Assembly: GCF_013623835.1 (NCBI RefSeq)
Contig: NZ_JABKDE010000002.1
Location: 124,001-188,000, forward strand
Reading direction: 5' to 3'
Length of the DNA: 64,000 nucleotides
Origin: Brevibacterium oceani
GTDB taxonomy: Bacteria; Actinomycetota; Actinomycetes; Actinomycetales; Brevibacteriaceae
Shown: in pieces, positions 44,903 through 52,780 of the stretch
Position numbering within the stretch: position 1 is the first letter of the stretch
How the letters are laid out: each line of letters opens with the position of its first letter
Translations under genes and position numbers: made by a program
The notes under the pieces: model-generated
Database searches by the model: none
What the model was told of the DNA's origin: nothing
Seen by the model: the letters and a program-made list of their open reading frames with translations, nothing else

Positions 44903-46231
44903 ATGAATGAGGGTGAGCTGTTCTACTCCGCCGAAGAGAATAGGCCGGATGTCCACGGAATGCGGCCCGGTGCCGAGCAGGGTCAGGCCGGCAAGGAAGT
45001 CAAGGCCAGGCCCCAGCCGATTCCCGGCGAGGTCGACACGATCGGAGCCGAGGAGCTGTCCTTCAGTCCCGAGGAATACCTCGGGCGCATCGCCTCGGTG
45101 CGCAATCGAATGGTCGACCAGGGGCTGGCGGCGCTCATCGTCACTGATCCGGCGAACATCTACTACCTCACCGGGTACAACGCGTGGTCGTTCTACACCC
45201 CGCAGCTGCTCTTCGTGCCCTCATCGGGCCCGATGACGCTGTTCATGCGCGATATGGACGCACGCGGAGCCTCGCACACCTCGTGGCTGCCGCCGGAGGA
45301 CATCGTCGGCTACCCCGAGCGCTATGTGCAGCGCCCGCACATCCACCCCTTCGACTGGGTCTCGTTCGCCCTGCGCCAGCGGTGGGAGGTCGCTCGGGCC
45401 TCGACCTCACCGGTCGGCGTCGAGATGGACTCGCACTTCTTCTCCCCGAGAGCCTTCCGTGCGCTGGTCAACGGGGTGCCCGAATGGCGCCTCGTCGACT
45501 CCTTCGAACTCGTCAACTGGATCCGCGCGGTCAAATCCCCGGCCGAGATCGCCCTCATGCGCAAGGCCGCCGAGGTGACCACCGCAGCCATGGACGCAGC
45601 GCTGGGAACCATCGGAGTCGGGGTCGGCCAGCATGAGGTGGCCGCCGCGATCTCGGCAGCGCAGATCCGCGGAGGCGAAGAGGCGTGGGGCGACTATCCG
45701 GCGATCGTTCCCCTCATGCCGACCGGCGAAAGCGCCGACACCCCGCACCTGAGCTGGACCGATCGGACGTTCGTCGCCGACGAGTCGGTGAGCATCGAAC
45801 TCGCCGGCGTCCACCGTCGCTACCATGTCCCCTTGGCCAGGACCGCCGTGACCGGCAAACCGAAGCAGGAGCTCGTCCGACTCGAGGGTGTCGTCGCCGA
45901 GGCGCTGACCGCGGTCCTCGACGTCGCCGCTCCCGGGGTCCCCACGGCCGAACTCGCTCGCACCTGGAATCGTGTGCTCGCTCTGTCCGGACTCGAGAAG
46001 CCGAGCCGCCTGGGCTACTCGATCGGCATCGGCTACCCGCCGGACTGGGGCGAGCGGACGATCTCAATCCGCACCGAGGACGATCAGGTCCTCGAATCCG
46101 GAATGACCTTCCACCTCATCGGCGGCATGTGGATGAACGGCTACGGAATCGAGATGTCCGAACCGGTCCTCATCACCGACTCCGGCTGCGATCAGTTCAC
46201 GCACTTCCCTCGCGATATCATCCGCGTCTGA
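44903..46231 (+). CDS. doeA: ectoine hydrolase DoeA-like M24 family enzyme
   Basis: A 442-residue pita-bread (M24) protein. An N-terminal creatinase-type domain (about 60-195) carries VTDPANIYYLTGYNAWSFY and the catalytic domain (200-440) GDYPAIVPLMP, ELAGVHRRYHVPLARTA, GYSIGIGYPPDWGERTIS and MTFHLIGGMWM. These match DoeA, which opens ectoine to N-acetyl-diaminobutyrate, better than Xaa-Pro peptidases; as in DoeA the usual metal ligands of M24 are mostly replaced. The first 45 residues are hydrophilic and unconserved. Ectoine would be used as carbon and nitrogen. The deacetylase DoeB is not in the window. Confidence 0.75.
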   Translation: MNEGELFYSAEENRPDVHGMRPGAEQGQAGKEVKARPQPIPGEVDTIGAEELSFSPEEYLGRIASVRNRMVDQGLAALIVTDPANIYYLTGYNAWSFYTPQLLFVPSSGPMTLFMRDMDARGASHTSWLPPEDIVGYPERYVQRPHIHPFDWVSFALRQRWEVARASTSPVGVEMDSHFFSPRAFRALVNGVPEWRLVDSFELVNWIRAVKSPAEIALMRKAAEVTTAAMDAALGTIGVGVGQHEVAAAISAAQIRGGEEAWGDYPAIVPLMPTGESADTPHLSWTDRTFVADESVSIELAGVHRRYHVPLARTAVTGKPKQELVRLEGVVAEALTAVLDVAAPGVPTAELARTWNRVLALSGLEKPSRLGYSIGIGYPPDWGERTISIRTEDDQVLESGMTFHLIGGMWMNGYGIEMSEPVLITDSGCDQFTHFPRDIIRV

Positions 46232-46246
46232 CCGGCGGAGCCGTAC

Positions 46247-47641
46247 TCACGCGAAGAACTGGATCCACAGCCCCAGCAGGAGCGCATCGATCCCGGCCAC
46301 GGCCAGTGCCCGACCCTGGACCCAGGAGACGTCCCGCGCCGAGGCGGGGGATCCGGGATCGGCCATCTGCACGGCCATCGCCACCCGCGGGGGAGCTGCG
46401 AGAGCCGCCAATGATCCTGCGGCGTTGCCGGCCGCGACGACGGGCAGTGCGGCCACGTGCGAAGAGCCGGCCACGGCCGTCAGGGTGCCGGTGAACATCG
46501 AATTGGCCCCCGTGTTCGAGCCCGTGAGTACGGCGCCCGCGGAATTGAGCCAGGGGGTGAGCAGGACGAGTCCGGCCGGCAGTGCGGCACCGATGGCCTC
46601 ACTCATCCCGGTCGTCGTCATGATCCAGCCCATGAGCATGAACGCCGCCGTTCCCACCCCGATGGGCACCCACGATCGTGCGGCCGAGACCATGACACCT
46701 CGCCGGCCGGGCACCCTGAGGGAGGCGATGAGGCAGGCGACTGCCAGCCAGAACGGAGGTGAGGCGATGATCTGGGTGGCCACCGACGGCAGAGTCGCAT
46801 GCAGCCACCGTGCCAGCAGGAGCCCGACGGTCAGGCAGCCGTAGGGCAGCACGGCCAACCCGAGGTTCCGCGTGAGGCCGGCGCTGCGCTGGCGGAGGAT
46901 GAAGACGACGCCCATGACGATGATGACGAGGAGCGAGCCGACGATGCCGGCCGGTGCCATGCCGATGACGGAGCTGGCGGCGAGGATGCCCGCCCACATC
47001 AGCGCGGCAGCGCCGACGATTCCCAGCGCCGAGGCGGGGGATGGACGCATGATCGCAACCACCGCAACCGTGACGACGATGACCGGGATCGCGTTGAGCC
47101 ACGCGGTGGTCAGCCCGAGTTCGTCGACGTCGAGACCGGCGAGCGCGGCTGCGACCGTGGTGCCGGGGCCCAGCGCGCCCCACGGGACGGCGATGAGCCC
47201 GAGGAGTCCGAGGATCGCCGACTGCCGCAGGGAGCAGGCGAGGTGGCGCAGGACCGGAACCCCGATCGTCACGCCGATCCCGAAGCCGGTGACCGACTCG
47301 GCGAACGGGACGAGGCCGAAGACGACGAGCGCGACGCCGAGCGAACGGCTGGGGGAGCGGGATTCGACCCATGAAGAGATCTGCGCCATGGACCCGGCGG
47401 ACTCGAGCAGGCGCGCGAGCATCATCCCGAACAGCAGGATGAGTGCGACCTCGAGGATGAGTGGGAAGTAGTCGATACCGGATTCCACCAGCGCCGAGGT
47501 GGGGGTGGGGAAGGCGACCGCGACGAGGATCGCCGCGGCGACGGCTCCGGCGAGCGCCGCGATCCATGAACTCTGCTTGAATAGCAGCAATGCGACGGCC
47601 ACGAGGATCGGGGTGAGGGCCAACACAGCTATCATGTGCAC
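46247..47641 (-). CDS. LctP-like permease
   Basis: A 464-residue transporter with 12-14 hydrophobic helices, related to the L-lactate permease family: FAESVTGFGIGVTIGVPVL and TGSNTGANSMFTGTL are its re-entrant signatures. AAAGGA lies 6 bases before GTG 47641; ATG 47635 is the alternative. The substrate may be lactate, glycolate or another small carboxylate, or in this context an ectoine-derived acid. It diverges from the XRE-cupin regulator by 55 bases and converges on doeA with 15 bases between stops. Confidence 0.85.
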   Translation of the reverse strand: MHMIAVLALTPILVAVALLLFKQSSWIAALAGAVAAAILVAVAFPTPTSALVESGIDYFPLILEVALILLFGMMLARLLESAGSMAQISSWVESRSPSRSLGVALVVFGLVPFAESVTGFGIGVTIGVPVLRHLACSLRQSAILGLLGLIAVPWGALGPGTTVAAALAGLDVDELGLTTAWLNAIPVIVVTVAVVAIMRPSPASALGIVGAAALMWAGILAASSVIGMAPAGIVGSLLVIIVMGVVFILRQRSAGLTRNLGLAVLPYGCLTVGLLLARWLHATLPSVATQIIASPPFWLAVACLIASLRVPGRRGVMVSAARSWVPIGVGTAAFMLMGWIMTTTGMSEAIGAALPAGLVLLTPWLNSAGAVLTGSNTGANSMFTGTLTAVAGSSHVAALPVVAAGNAAGSLAALAAPPRVAMAVQMADPGSPASARDVSWVQGRALAVAGIDALLLGLWIQFFA

Positions 47642-47667
47642 AAATTTCCTTTGTGAGAAGTAAATCT

Positions 47668-47690
47668 ACTATTCAAGAATAGTCTATGAT
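47668..47690 (+). promoter_or_regulatory. operator and leaderless promoter of the XRE-cupin gene
   Basis: ACTATTC-AA-GAATAGT (47668-47683) is a 7-bp inverted repeat between the divergent permease and regulator. TATGAT (47685-47690) ends 6 bases before ATG 47697. Binding at the repeat would cover the -35 of the regulator and the upstream part of the permease promoter. Confidence 0.65.
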
Positions 47691-47696
47691 TCGACC

Positions 47697-48245
47697 ATGG
47701 TGAAAGAAGAGGATCTCGGGGCGCGCGTCTTCGGTGCCCGGATCAGAGCGCGGCGCAAATTCAACAACCTCACCCTCAACGAACTCGCGGTCCGGGCGGG
47801 TCTGTCCCGCGCGGCGCTGTCGAAGATCGAACGCGGAGAGCAGGACACCTCGGTCTCGAATGCCATGGGCCTCTCTCGTGCGCTCGGCGTCGACGTCGGC
47901 GAGCTGCTCGCGGCCCCCGAAGTGACCATCACTCGCGCCGAGGCGATCCCCGCGTCCTCGAAGTTCGGCCACGGAGTGTGGCGCCGAGACCTGCCCTCGG
48001 CGTTCGAGAACATGGACGTCGTCCACTACCGTCTCGATCCGCGCAGTGAGACCTCCGCCTTCGCCGCTCATCGCAGCGGTTCGCGTGAGAGCTTCTTCGT
48101 CCTTGCCGGCAGCATCGAGATCGTCACCATCGACCGCCGGACCACTCTCCATGCCGGGGACTGCGCTCAGGCCCCCGGCGATGTTCCGCACCAGCTGGCA
48201 AACCCCAACGATGAGCCCGCCGAGCTCATGCTCATCATCGTCTGA
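47697..48245 (+). CDS. XRE-family regulator with C-terminal cupin
   Basis: A 182-residue regulator. HTH_3 at about 12-68 (LTLNELAVRAGLSRAALSKI, 20 residues) and a small-molecule cupin at 105-180 (ESFFVLAGSIEIV, LHAGDCAQAPGDVPHQLAN with the metal-type histidine). No ribosome binding site: the start follows TATGAT by 6 bases; GTG 47700 is less likely. It probably represses the divergent permease and itself, sensing a ligand in the cupin. Confidence 0.92.
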   Translation: MVKEEDLGARVFGARIRARRKFNNLTLNELAVRAGLSRAALSKIERGEQDTSVSNAMGLSRALGVDVGELLAAPEVTITRAEAIPASSKFGHGVWRRDLPSAFENMDVVHYRLDPRSETSAFAAHRSGSRESFFVLAGSIEIVTIDRRTTLHAGDCAQAPGDVPHQLANPNDEPAELMLIIV

Positions 48246-48264
48246 ACCGCCCGAAACCCCCTTT

Positions 48265-48328
48265 CTTACTACCCGACGGCGGCCCAGCAACCTCGCGCCA
48301 CGTTGCTGCGCCGCCGTCGGGTAGTAAG
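48265..48328. repeat. palindromic repeat, third copy
   Basis: CTTACTACCCGACGGCGGC (48265-48283) pairs with its reverse complement at 48310-48328; inside, CAGCAAC pairs with GTTGCTG with mismatches on either side. Near-identical to the 60-bp palindrome at 41209 in the outer 24 bases. It lies 19 bases after the XRE-cupin stop. Confidence 0.85.
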
Positions 48329-48336
48329 AGGGGCTG

Positions 48337-48494
48337 GGTCGGAGGGTGGTCTTGACTCGTCGAGGCGAGTCGGCGATCCTTGTTCTGTCCCATTTCCTAA
48401 GAAGGACGTCTCTGCAGTGAAGTGAATCCTCATGCCGTGATCAGCGGGTGCCACGGGCCCGCAGCGCTTCTGCGTACACGAAATGAGGACCCTC
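48337..48494 (+). promoter_or_regulatory. 5' leader region of the ABC-F gene
   Basis: TTGACT (48352-48357) may be a -35. The leader has two minimal ORFs, GTG-AAG-TGA at 48417 preceded by AAGGA, and ATG-CCG-TGA at 48432, plus a small GC hairpin around 48444-48462. ABC-F resistance genes are often controlled by ribosome stalling in such leaders; here this is a suggestion only. Confidence 0.3.
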
Positions 48495-50129
48495 ATGCCT
48501 ACCGCAATCACTGTGTCCGAACTGGACTACCGCCTCGGCGACGATACCGAGATCTTCTCCAGTCTCTCCGCCTCCATTCCGGCCGCACTCGTCGGATTGG
48601 TCGGTGACAACGGGATCGGAAAATCCACATTCGCGAAGATCCTGGCAGGATTCATTCCCGCCACGGCCGGATCTGTCACCGGTGCGGATGGTGTCGTCTA
48701 CATCGATCAGCTCCTGCCGCATTCGCAGCAGCGCGTCGATGAGGCTCTCGGCATCGCCGACGTCCGTTATGCCCTTCGCCGCGCCCTGGACGGAGACGCC
48801 GGCGAAGACGACTTCGTGCTCATCGGGGACGACTGGGACATCGAAGAGCGGGCGCTGGCCGCGACCGCCGATCTCGGGCTGCACCTCGAAGCAGGCGACC
48901 TCGACCGCAGCCTCAGCAGTTTCTCCGGTGGACAGGCCACCCGGATCGGTCTGGCCCGAGCGGCTCTGGCCGGTGAGGCCTGGCTCATCCTCGACGAACC
49001 GAGCAACAACCTCGATGAGGATGGGCGCGGACTTCTGCTGACGCTGCTGAGGGCGCGTCGCGGGCCGACCCTGGTCATCTCCCACGATCGCCCCCTGCTG
49101 ACGCATATGGACTCGATCGTCGAGATGACCGACCGTCTGCGTGTCTACGGCGGGAACTTCGACGACTACGATGCGATGGTCGCTGCCGAGGAGGCGGCGA
49201 AGGCCCAGCGCGTCGTCGATGCGAAGAAGGCCCACGCGATCGAGAAGCGCCAACGCATCGATCTCGAGACGAAACTGGCCCGGTCAGAACGCAAGGGAGC
49301 CAAAGACAAAGAGAACAAACGCCGTCCCAAGATTGCGATGAACGGGCTGGCGAACTTCGCCGAGAAGTCGGCGGCCAAGCGGCGCGGGGACACAGCCGCG
49401 GACGAAGCGAAAGCGCTGGCCGAGCTCGACGCTGCCAAGGATTCGCTGCGCCGCAGCACAAACGTGCGGCTCGACCTGCCCGATACACACGTGCACGCAG
49501 GCAAACGCATCCTCCAGCTCGCCTCGGCGAATCTGGACAGACCCGCCGAGATCGTCGGACCCGAGCGGATCCGTCTGACGGGACCGAACGGGGCAGGCAA
49601 GTCCACCCTGTTGGCGGCCGTCATGGCAGCCGCTGACGGACAGGGTGCCGTCGAAATCGGCCCACCGATCACCGAGCTCTTCGGCAATCTGTCGATCACC
49701 GTCTCCGTGCCCGTGGCCCACCTCGATCAGCAGTATCGGCTGCCGGCCGAACTCACGGTGATGGAGGCGGTGCGTTCGGGCAATCCGCATCTGGACCCGC
49801 ATCGCGTCCACGAAGTGCTCGCGGCCATGGGGCTGCGCAGAGGTCGCACCGAGCAGATCTGTGGAACCCTGTCCGGCGGGGAGCGCTTCCGCGTCGCTCT
49901 GGCCGCAGGACTCCTGCAGGAGCCTGCCCCGCAGCTGCTCGTGCTCGACGAGCCGGGCAACAACCTCGACCTGTCCTCACTCGAGGCGCTGGTGACCGCG
50001 CTCGACGGATTCGGGGGAGCGATGATCGTGGTCACCCATGACGACCGGCTCGCATTGGAACTCGCCTTGGACACCGAATGGGACGTGCGGGAATTTCTGG
50101 GGTCCGAATCCGTTGACATGGACAGATGA
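48495..50129 (+). CDS. ABC-F family ATPase
   Basis: A 544-residue soluble protein with two ABC domains and no membrane segment: Walker A GDNGIGKST and GPNGAGKST, signatures SGGQ and SGGE, Walker B LILDEPSNNLD and LVLDEPGNNLD. A charged, Lys/Ala-rich P-site tRNA interaction linker lies at about 235-320. ABC-F proteins act on the ribosome, as housekeeping translation factors or as antibiotic protection. The ATG 48495 has GAGGAC 4 bases upstream; a start 4 codons earlier has none. Which antibiotic, if any, cannot be told. Confidence 0.93.
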   Translation: MPTAITVSELDYRLGDDTEIFSSLSASIPAALVGLVGDNGIGKSTFAKILAGFIPATAGSVTGADGVVYIDQLLPHSQQRVDEALGIADVRYALRRALDGDAGEDDFVLIGDDWDIEERALAATADLGLHLEAGDLDRSLSSFSGGQATRIGLARAALAGEAWLILDEPSNNLDEDGRGLLLTLLRARRGPTLVISHDRPLLTHMDSIVEMTDRLRVYGGNFDDYDAMVAAEEAAKAQRVVDAKKAHAIEKRQRIDLETKLARSERKGAKDKENKRRPKIAMNGLANFAEKSAAKRRGDTAADEAKALAELDAAKDSLRRSTNVRLDLPDTHVHAGKRILQLASANLDRPAEIVGPERIRLTGPNGAGKSTLLAAVMAAADGQGAVEIGPPITELFGNLSITVSVPVAHLDQQYRLPAELTVMEAVRSGNPHLDPHRVHEVLAAMGLRRGRTEQICGTLSGGERFRVALAAGLLQEPAPQLLVLDEPGNNLDLSSLEALVTALDGFGGAMIVVTHDDRLALELALDTEWDVREFLGSESVDMDR

Positions 50130-50255
50130 ACCGTCGATCTCAACCGTCGGACAGAGTCGGGCACGGCACCGGCGGAAAGCGCGCCTGGCACGCTTGCCGA
50201 CCTGCGGCGGCCAAGGATGATGAGAGGTGAACATGAGCTGTTTTGACTGCACTGG

Positions 50256-50261
50256 GATAAT
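50256..50261 (+). promoter_or_regulatory. extended -10, leaderless start of dusB
   Basis: TGG-GATAAT ends 6 bases before GTG 50268, the same geometry as recO. Confidence 0.65.
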
Positions 50262-50267
50262 GGTTTC

Positions 50268-51455
50268 GTGAGTGTTATCAGCCCAGCCTCAGAAACCGTG
50301 TCCCCGGCCTCCGCAGCACCCCTGCGCATCGGCCCCATCGAGCTTTCCTCACCGGTCGTGCTCGCACCGATGGCCGGGATCACGAACACCGCCTTCCGCC
50401 GCCTGTGCCGCGAATACGGAGCCGGACTCTACGTCACCGAGATGGTCACCACCCGGGCGTTGGTCGAGCGCAGTCCGAAGACGATGCGCATCATCCACCA
50501 CGAACCGTATGAGACCCCGCGCTCGGTCCAGCTCTACGGCGTCGACCCGGTGACGATGGGCCAGGCCGTGCGGATGCTCGTCGATGAGGATCGGGCCGAT
50601 CACATCGACCTCAACTTCGGCTGCCCCGTGCCCAAGGTCACCCGCAAGGGCGGCGGCTCGGCCCTGCCGTGGAAGCAGGACCTGTTCACCGCCATCGTCA
50701 CCACCGCGGTCAACGAGGCGGCCCGCGGCGACATCCCCGTGACCGTGAAGATGCGCAAAGGCATCGACGCCGATCACACCACCTTCCTCGACGCCGCTGA
50801 GACCGCGCGCAACGCCGGGGTCGCCGCCGTCGCGCTGCACGGCCGCACGACCGCCGACCTCTACTCGGGGACGGCGGACTGGGAGGCGATCGCCCGACTC
50901 AAGGACCACCTCGGCGACACCGTTCCCGTGCTCGGCAACGGCGACATCTTCGCCGCCGAGGATGCCCTGGACATGATGGCCAAGACCGGCTGCGACGGCG
51001 TCGTCATCGGCCGCGGCTGCCAAGGCCGACCCTGGCTCTTCGGCGACCTCGCGAACGCGCTAAACGGCAGTGAGGAACGCCATCGTCCCGGCCTCGCCGA
51101 GGTGGCCCGTGCCGTGTACAAGCACGGCGAATATCTCGTCGACCATTTCGAGGACGAGTTCTACGGTGTCCGTGACCTGCGCAAGCACATCGCGTGGTAC
51201 TTCAAGGGCTATCCGGTCGGGGGAGAGCTGCGCAGCCAGCTGGCGATGGTCTCCTCGCTCGAGGAACTGGCCGGACTGCTCGAACAGCTCGACAAAGACG
51301 CACCGTATCCCGGAGAGGCAGCCGAAGGCTCGCGCGGACGCACGACGAGGCCGAAGCGTCCGCACCTTCCCGAGGGCTGGTTGGATTCCCGCATCTTCGA
51401 CCCCAGCGGCAGATCGCTGCTGTCCGAGGCCGAACTCGACATCTCGGGAGGATGA
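50268..51455 (+). CDS. dusB: tRNA-dihydrouridine synthase (DusB type)
   Basis: FMN enzyme that reduces uridine to dihydrouridine in the tRNA D-loop. 395 residues: TIM barrel with LAPMAGITNTAFRRLCR, the NFGCPVPKVTRKGGGSAL active-site loop with the catalytic cysteine, VKMRKGID and LHGRTTADLYSG. A helical tRNA-binding domain ends at about 355; the tail is basic. The stop overlaps a possible dgt start; dgt and dnaG follow in the same operon. Confidence 0.96.
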   Translation: MSVISPASETVSPASAAPLRIGPIELSSPVVLAPMAGITNTAFRRLCREYGAGLYVTEMVTTRALVERSPKTMRIIHHEPYETPRSVQLYGVDPVTMGQAVRMLVDEDRADHIDLNFGCPVPKVTRKGGGSALPWKQDLFTAIVTTAVNEAARGDIPVTVKMRKGIDADHTTFLDAAETARNAGVAAVALHGRTTADLYSGTADWEAIARLKDHLGDTVPVLGNGDIFAAEDALDMMAKTGCDGVVIGRGCQGRPWLFGDLANALNGSEERHRPGLAEVARAVYKHGEYLVDHFEDEFYGVRDLRKHIAWYFKGYPVGGELRSQLAMVSSLEELAGLLEQLDKDAPYPGEAAEGSRGRTTRPKRPHLPEGWLDSRIFDPSGRSLLSEAELDISGG

Positions 51456-51457
51456 GC

Positions 51458-52777
51458 ATGTCTTTCGACACTCACCCGCGCGCCTCCGTGCGGACAGGGA
51501 CCGTGGCGGTGTACACGCCGCGTGACGAGGAACGGTGGGTGAGCGAACCGGCGAAGAATCCGCGGCGCTCGGCCTTCCAACGCGACCGTGCCCGCGTCCT
51601 CCATTCCGCGGGTCTGCGCCGCCTCGGGGCGAAGACGCAGGTGGTCTCTCCCGGCACCGATGACTTCGTGCGCACCCGGCTCACCCACTCCCTCGAGGTG
51701 GCTCAGGTCGGTCGTGAACTCGCCCGTTACCTCGGCTGCGACCCCGACATCGTCGACACCGCCTGCCTGTCCCACGACCTCGGCCACCCTCCCTTCGGAC
51801 ACCACGGTGAGACGATCCTCGACGCTCTGAGCAAGGACATCGGCGGGTTCGAAGGCAATGCGCAGACCCTGCGCCTGGTCACCCGGATCGAACCGAAGGT
51901 CATCGGCGCCGACGGCAGGCCGGCCGGACTCAACCTCACCCGCGCCAGCCTCGACGCCCTGACGAAGTACCCGTGGCCGCGGGCCGAAGCCACAGCCGGC
52001 CGCCGCGACTCAGGGGTGCGCAAGTTCGGCGTCTACGACGACGACACCGACGTCTTCGACTTCTACCGCGAGGGAGTCAAGAACGGACAGAAGTGCATCG
52101 AGGCCCAGGTCATGGACTTAGCCGATGACATCTCGTACTCCGTCCACGACGTCGAGGATGCGATCGTCGCCGGCCACCTCGACCTCGCCGACTTCGCCTC
52201 CGGCACTGTGGGGGAGGCCCGCCGGACCGAACTCTTCGAGATCACCCGCCAGTGGTACCTGCCGGAGACCAGCGACGCGGAGATGGACAAGGCGCTCGGC
52301 CGTCTGCAGGCAACCGCCTACTGGCCGAGTGAGGCCTTCGACGGGTCCCGTCGGGCCCAGGCCGGCCTCAAACACATGACCAGCCAGCTCATCGGCCGCT
52401 TCGTCGGCGCCGCGGAATCAGCGACCCGTGAGGAGTTCGGGTGGGAGCCGCTGGCCCGCTACTCGGCCTCCCTCGTCGTCCCCGAAGCCACCTCCATCGA
52501 GATCGCCGTGCTCAAAGGCATGGCCACCCTCACAGTGATGGTCGCCGAGGACCGACTGCGGCTGCACGACATCCAGGCCGCCGTCATCGGCGCACTCGCC
52601 GAGTGGTATTCGGAGAACCCGGAGAAGCTCGATCCGATGTTCCGCGCCGACCATGCCGAGGCCGCGAACGACTCGGTTCGCCTGCGGGTCATCGTCGACC
52701 AGATCGCCTCCCTGACCGACCATTCGGCCTGGGCGCTCTACCACCACCTCAACGCAGGAGCGGGGGATCGGCTCTAG
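51458..52777 (+). CDS. dgt: deoxyguanosinetriphosphate triphosphohydrolase-like protein
   Basis: HD-domain dNTPase of 439 residues that releases tripolyphosphate from dGTP or other dNTPs. Metal ligands are visible in RLTHSLEVAQV, LSHDLGHPPFGHHGE and MDLADDISYSVHD. The start at 51458 has GGGAGG 6 bases upstream; ATG 51452, overlapping the dusB stop as ATGA, is too close to that site. It ends 3 bases before dnaG, the usual actinobacterial dgt-dnaG pairing. Confidence 0.95.
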   Translation: MSFDTHPRASVRTGTVAVYTPRDEERWVSEPAKNPRRSAFQRDRARVLHSAGLRRLGAKTQVVSPGTDDFVRTRLTHSLEVAQVGRELARYLGCDPDIVDTACLSHDLGHPPFGHHGETILDALSKDIGGFEGNAQTLRLVTRIEPKVIGADGRPAGLNLTRASLDALTKYPWPRAEATAGRRDSGVRKFGVYDDDTDVFDFYREGVKNGQKCIEAQVMDLADDISYSVHDVEDAIVAGHLDLADFASGTVGEARRTELFEITRQWYLPETSDAEMDKALGRLQATAYWPSEAFDGSRRAQAGLKHMTSQLIGRFVGAAESATREEFGWEPLARYSASLVVPEATSIEIAVLKGMATLTVMVAEDRLRLHDIQAAVIGALAEWYSENPEKLDPMFRADHAEAANDSVRLRVIVDQIASLTDHSAWALYHHLNAGAGDRL

Positions 52778-52780
52778 ACC

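Noticed and set aside
48422..48607. 61-codon frame overlapping the start of the ABC-F gene
   Set aside because: Its second half is an out-of-frame reading of the ABC-F gene, Arg-rich; no good start context.
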